Shown: positions 63,101-64,000 of the stretch, piece after piece
How positions within the stretch are numbered: position 1 is the stretch's first letter
How the letters are laid out: each line of letters begins with the position of its first letter
NCBI GenBank assembly: GCA_963666415.2
Contig: CAXXPD010000003.1
Location: forward strand, 1-64,000
Origin: Bin87 sp963666415
GTDB lineage: Bacteria; Chloroflexota; Dehalococcoidia; Lucifugimonadales; UBA3495
Direction: 5' to 3'
Length of the DNA: 64,000 bases
Program-made: the position numbers and the translations under genes
The notes under the pieces: model-generated
Database searches by the model: none
Seen by the model: only the letters and a program-made list of their open reading frames with translations
What the model was told of the DNA's origin: nothing

Positions 63101-63304
63101 CGCGCGGAGCGCCTCCCGGTGATCGTTGACGAGGCGCTGGTGAACTTCGACCCGACCAGGGGCACCAAGGCCGCCGGCTCATTTATCGACCTATCCGAAA
63201 CGAACCAGGTACTGATATTCACCTGCCACCCGCAGATCGTGGACTGGTTCGCGAATGCGGCGGCCCAACGGGGTACTGCGGAGCCGGAGGTCGTAGAGAT
63301 CTGA
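60158..63304 (+). CDS. YhaN/SbcC-like AAA ATPase with two membrane-spanning segments, 1048 aa
   Basis: The start MRIRNLHIDGFGRFADRSFG leads into Walker A VTVFYGANEAGKSTLLEFIR (G31-T39). Long coiled coils follow at about 190-470 and 570-900. At about 480-535 two hydrophobic stretches, LLAVLLGILGVAVLGAGIWL and TVIGAVLFAAAAILFF, indicate a membrane hairpin, as in YhaN-type rather than SbcC proteins. The C-terminal lobe has the ABC signature QLSRGTREQLFLALRFGL and Walker B LPVIVDEALVNFDPTRG. It pairs with the upstream nuclease in a two-gene operon with a TGATG overlap, suggesting translational coupling and stoichiometric production. Confidence 0.92.
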   Translation: MRIRNLHIDGFGRFADRSFGPLEHPVTVFYGANEAGKSTLLEFIRRILFGFPARRVGTNEYPPLAGGRHGGRITIATDAGEIIVVDRAPGRGDGPISMTTDAGETIPDAELPRLLGNNTRGVFNNIFAFTLDELHDESLLGNESVNRQIYSAGIGAVRLPTALDTLQSQKQEIFRPRGSNQAVPKVIAQIQETETALRSIAEHGVEYRRQSERLAEIERGLGDLGERRLQLMSEKERHEDLERAWEPWNGLINAEGALAKLPAVEAFPENGIARLETLEARAQTAEQELALAEERVKHVKADVDQEIDHLSFLERSSDVRGLERARSAFDQSVKDLPERRAELSAKRSELSASLANLGRDWDADRLNSFDLSLVVREEVANHGERLQNARTNRERSHTALAQEEATLTEARENAQGAQAAQDGATPPDLDENDIREHRRRIRQSRSILDELGRAEDHNRYLRAQIDDDLEPGEASPNTGVTRLLAVLLGILGVAVLGAGIWLSLTASPAGGSALTVIGAVLFAAAAILFFRGRSSGLPTASPVAARVRRQISEADEQLAGIRSRLQTDADALGLASLDADVLMDAEEALDGTDAKLREWQQLEAQLAQLTERAERQTLRRDQAQHAVQDARATQKAEEQAWQAWLQQRGLLRTFSPDSMQELRGLVDLAQTYCREVVAMEDRITAIQKDIDEFIAMVRPLADVHGFAVEWSDYPKVAGVADDIIDLHGSVSEAARSRTNAEKELEEAQNELTQRQESQQGVADEIAALLQSGQAEDVDNFRGRAQIFQERAALTASISGVLEQMQVISGPGDALEEFRATLSKTDIQTIRDEVRKREADLEEIDTRRSELDTERGAIQTRISDLTSEEDSSRLRLERHRLSEELQGHARDWAVRTIAESLIRQAQSKFEKERQPDVIRHAERFFLGVTDGAYQAVYSPLGSSEINVRDAAGNIRTPQQLSRGTREQLFLALRFGLILEMGQRAERLPVIVDEALVNFDPTRGTKAAGSFIDLSETNQVLIFTCHPQIVDWFANAAAQRGTAEPEVVEI

Positions 63305-63426
63305 ATGCACAGAGTTCGGCTGCCTCCCAGCATAGCCGGTAATAAATCGTGGTTCCGCGTCGCCTACGCCCTAACCTACCGTCAATCAGATAGAATCATT
63401 GGGGCAAGTTGGGAGATAGCAGCCTA

Positions 63427-63564
63427 GTATTACAACGACGCATTTTTTGCAGGATACCGGATGCGTTGCCTTTCCCTTCGTAGATGTGCATCCTCAGACT
63501 ATTGCGGCAACCCTTGCGGTCAGCAGCGTTCCCGAAGCGGTGACTCAAGCCGTCGTTGTAATAC
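63427..63564. mobile_element. 138-bp MITE-like element with 14-bp inverted repeats
   Basis: GTATTACAACGACG at 63427-63440 is perfectly inverted at 63551-63564, and TA flanks both ends (63425-63426 and 63565-63566) within CTAG. The symmetry extends to 17 bp when the flanks are counted. No open frame inside. The TA/CTAG target and GTA start are like the IS630 at 28172, so an IS630/Tc1-type transposase may mobilise it. Confidence 0.7.
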
Positions 63565-63647
63565 TAGAAATCTGGCCGGGAACCCCGATTCTCCACAAGC
63601 CGTTATTTTCTTAACGTCGATTATCGATGTAATAAGGGGTTCTTGAA

Positions 63648-63690
63648 ACGTATTACAAACCCCATCACGCCGTATACGACTGTAATACGT
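63648..63690. repeat. 10-bp inverted repeat near the MITE
   Basis: ACGTATTACA at 63648-63657 is perfectly inverted at 63681-63690 over a 23-base spacer. The TATTACA word is shared with the adjacent MITE ends. It may be a decayed relative or an operator for the next gene. Confidence 0.4.
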
Positions 63691-63854
63691 CTGCTTGGCG
63701 TAGTGCAAAACCCGGCCAATGGCTTTCCGGCCAGACCTCTAGGCAGCCTTGGGGCGACCCATGGAACGCCAACAAAGGCACCGCGCCGCTTCAGAACCAG
63801 CGAAGATATTTGCAAATGTGGATCGCTTAGAGAGCGTCCCGTAGGATGGAATAA

Positions 63855-64000
63855 ATGGGAACAGAAGCAACCGCACAGACCCAAGATCCGAGGAGTTCCT
63901 TGGCTGCATGGGCAAATACCAGCGATGAATGGATCCGACGGATCGTTCGACAGGTTCTAGGTTCTGACGGCGAGTTTTCGGAAAATGACCGGGCCATATT
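63855..64000 (+). CDS. Start of an unknown gene running off the window
   Basis: ATG 63855 (AGGATGG upstream) encodes MGTEATAQTQDPRSSLAAWA then NTSDEWIRRIVRQVLGSDGE and FSENDRAI. The LxxWANxxDEWIRRIVRxVL opening is like that of large ATP-binding proteins in defence islands that begin with a helical domain before the P-loop. No ATPase motif is visible yet, so the assignment is a guess. Confidence 0.5.
   Translation, partial: MGTEATAQTQDPRSSLAAWANTSDEWIRRIVRQVLGSDGEFSENDRAI

Noticed and set aside
63643..63960. 105-residue plus-strand open frame at the window end
   Set aside because: Composition is basic and proline-rich, and a better frame with protein-like sequence begins at 63855.
1..64000. 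Alternative genetic code (TAG or TGA readthrough)
   Set aside because: Several genes have in-frame TAG or TGA, but these are transposases and remnants with other damage; intact genes end normally with all three stops.
1..64000. CRISPR array
   Set aside because: No regularly spaced direct repeats of 23-50 bases were found; the repeats seen are isolated pairs or dispersed copies.

Overview
This is a GC-rich bacterial chromosome segment whose coding style fits a Chloroflexota-like lineage. The clues are secreted fibronectin-III proteins, a groS-groL pair with a non-GGM GroEL tail, GTG and TTG starts, and a short repeat of a type I recall from Anaerolineae. This assignment is an inference. No rRNA, tRNA or CRISPR array was recognised. 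Much of the window is an accessory island of defence genes and insertion sequences, with many broken genes.

Layout. 1-8.2 kb: end of a molybdate-type substrate-binding protein, a TPR protein, an ISAs1 element with a nonsense-mutated transposase, a hicA-hicB pair, a decayed TnpB, and two paralogous secreted FnIII proteins (one with a CAP domain). 8.3-14.7 kb: two decayed copies of one tyrosine recombinase flank small unknown genes and groS-groL. 14.9-25.4 kb: four co-directed minus-strand genes encode an AAA-like ATPase, a second ATPase with winged helix and TPR-like tail, a single-chain nuclease-methyltransferase and a 1162-residue SIR2 protein. This is the best candidate for an undescribed defence system. 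26-37 kb: a second defence module (510-residue unknown protein, MmeI-like type IIL restriction-modification enzyme, 119-residue protein, HEPN protein) has been broken up by IS1380 and IS630, with an IS5 next to it. 37-40 kb: integrase remnant, paired stem-loops, a TIGR02391/Ymh-like gene, a frameshifted Abi_2 gene and a nucleotidyltransferase-like remnant. 40-44 kb: an IS21 splits a gene that is restored exactly in frame when the element is removed. 44-54.8 kb: GMC oxidoreductase remnant, sulfatase-fold hydrolase, HEPN-like protein, a Pnkp-Hen1 RNA repair pair and an IS256. 54.9-64 kb: PD-(D/E)XK nuclease, several gene fragments, a YhaO-YhaN-like pair, a small MITE-like element and the start of another gene.

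Three insertions (IS5, IS630, IS21) have target duplications that can be read directly. For IS630 and IS21 precise in-silico removal restores one continuous reading frame, so the ancestral genes can be reconstructed. A short dispersed repeat (consensus TGATnnACGACAATTAG) occurs five times at edges of the gene modules and may mark recombination boundaries.
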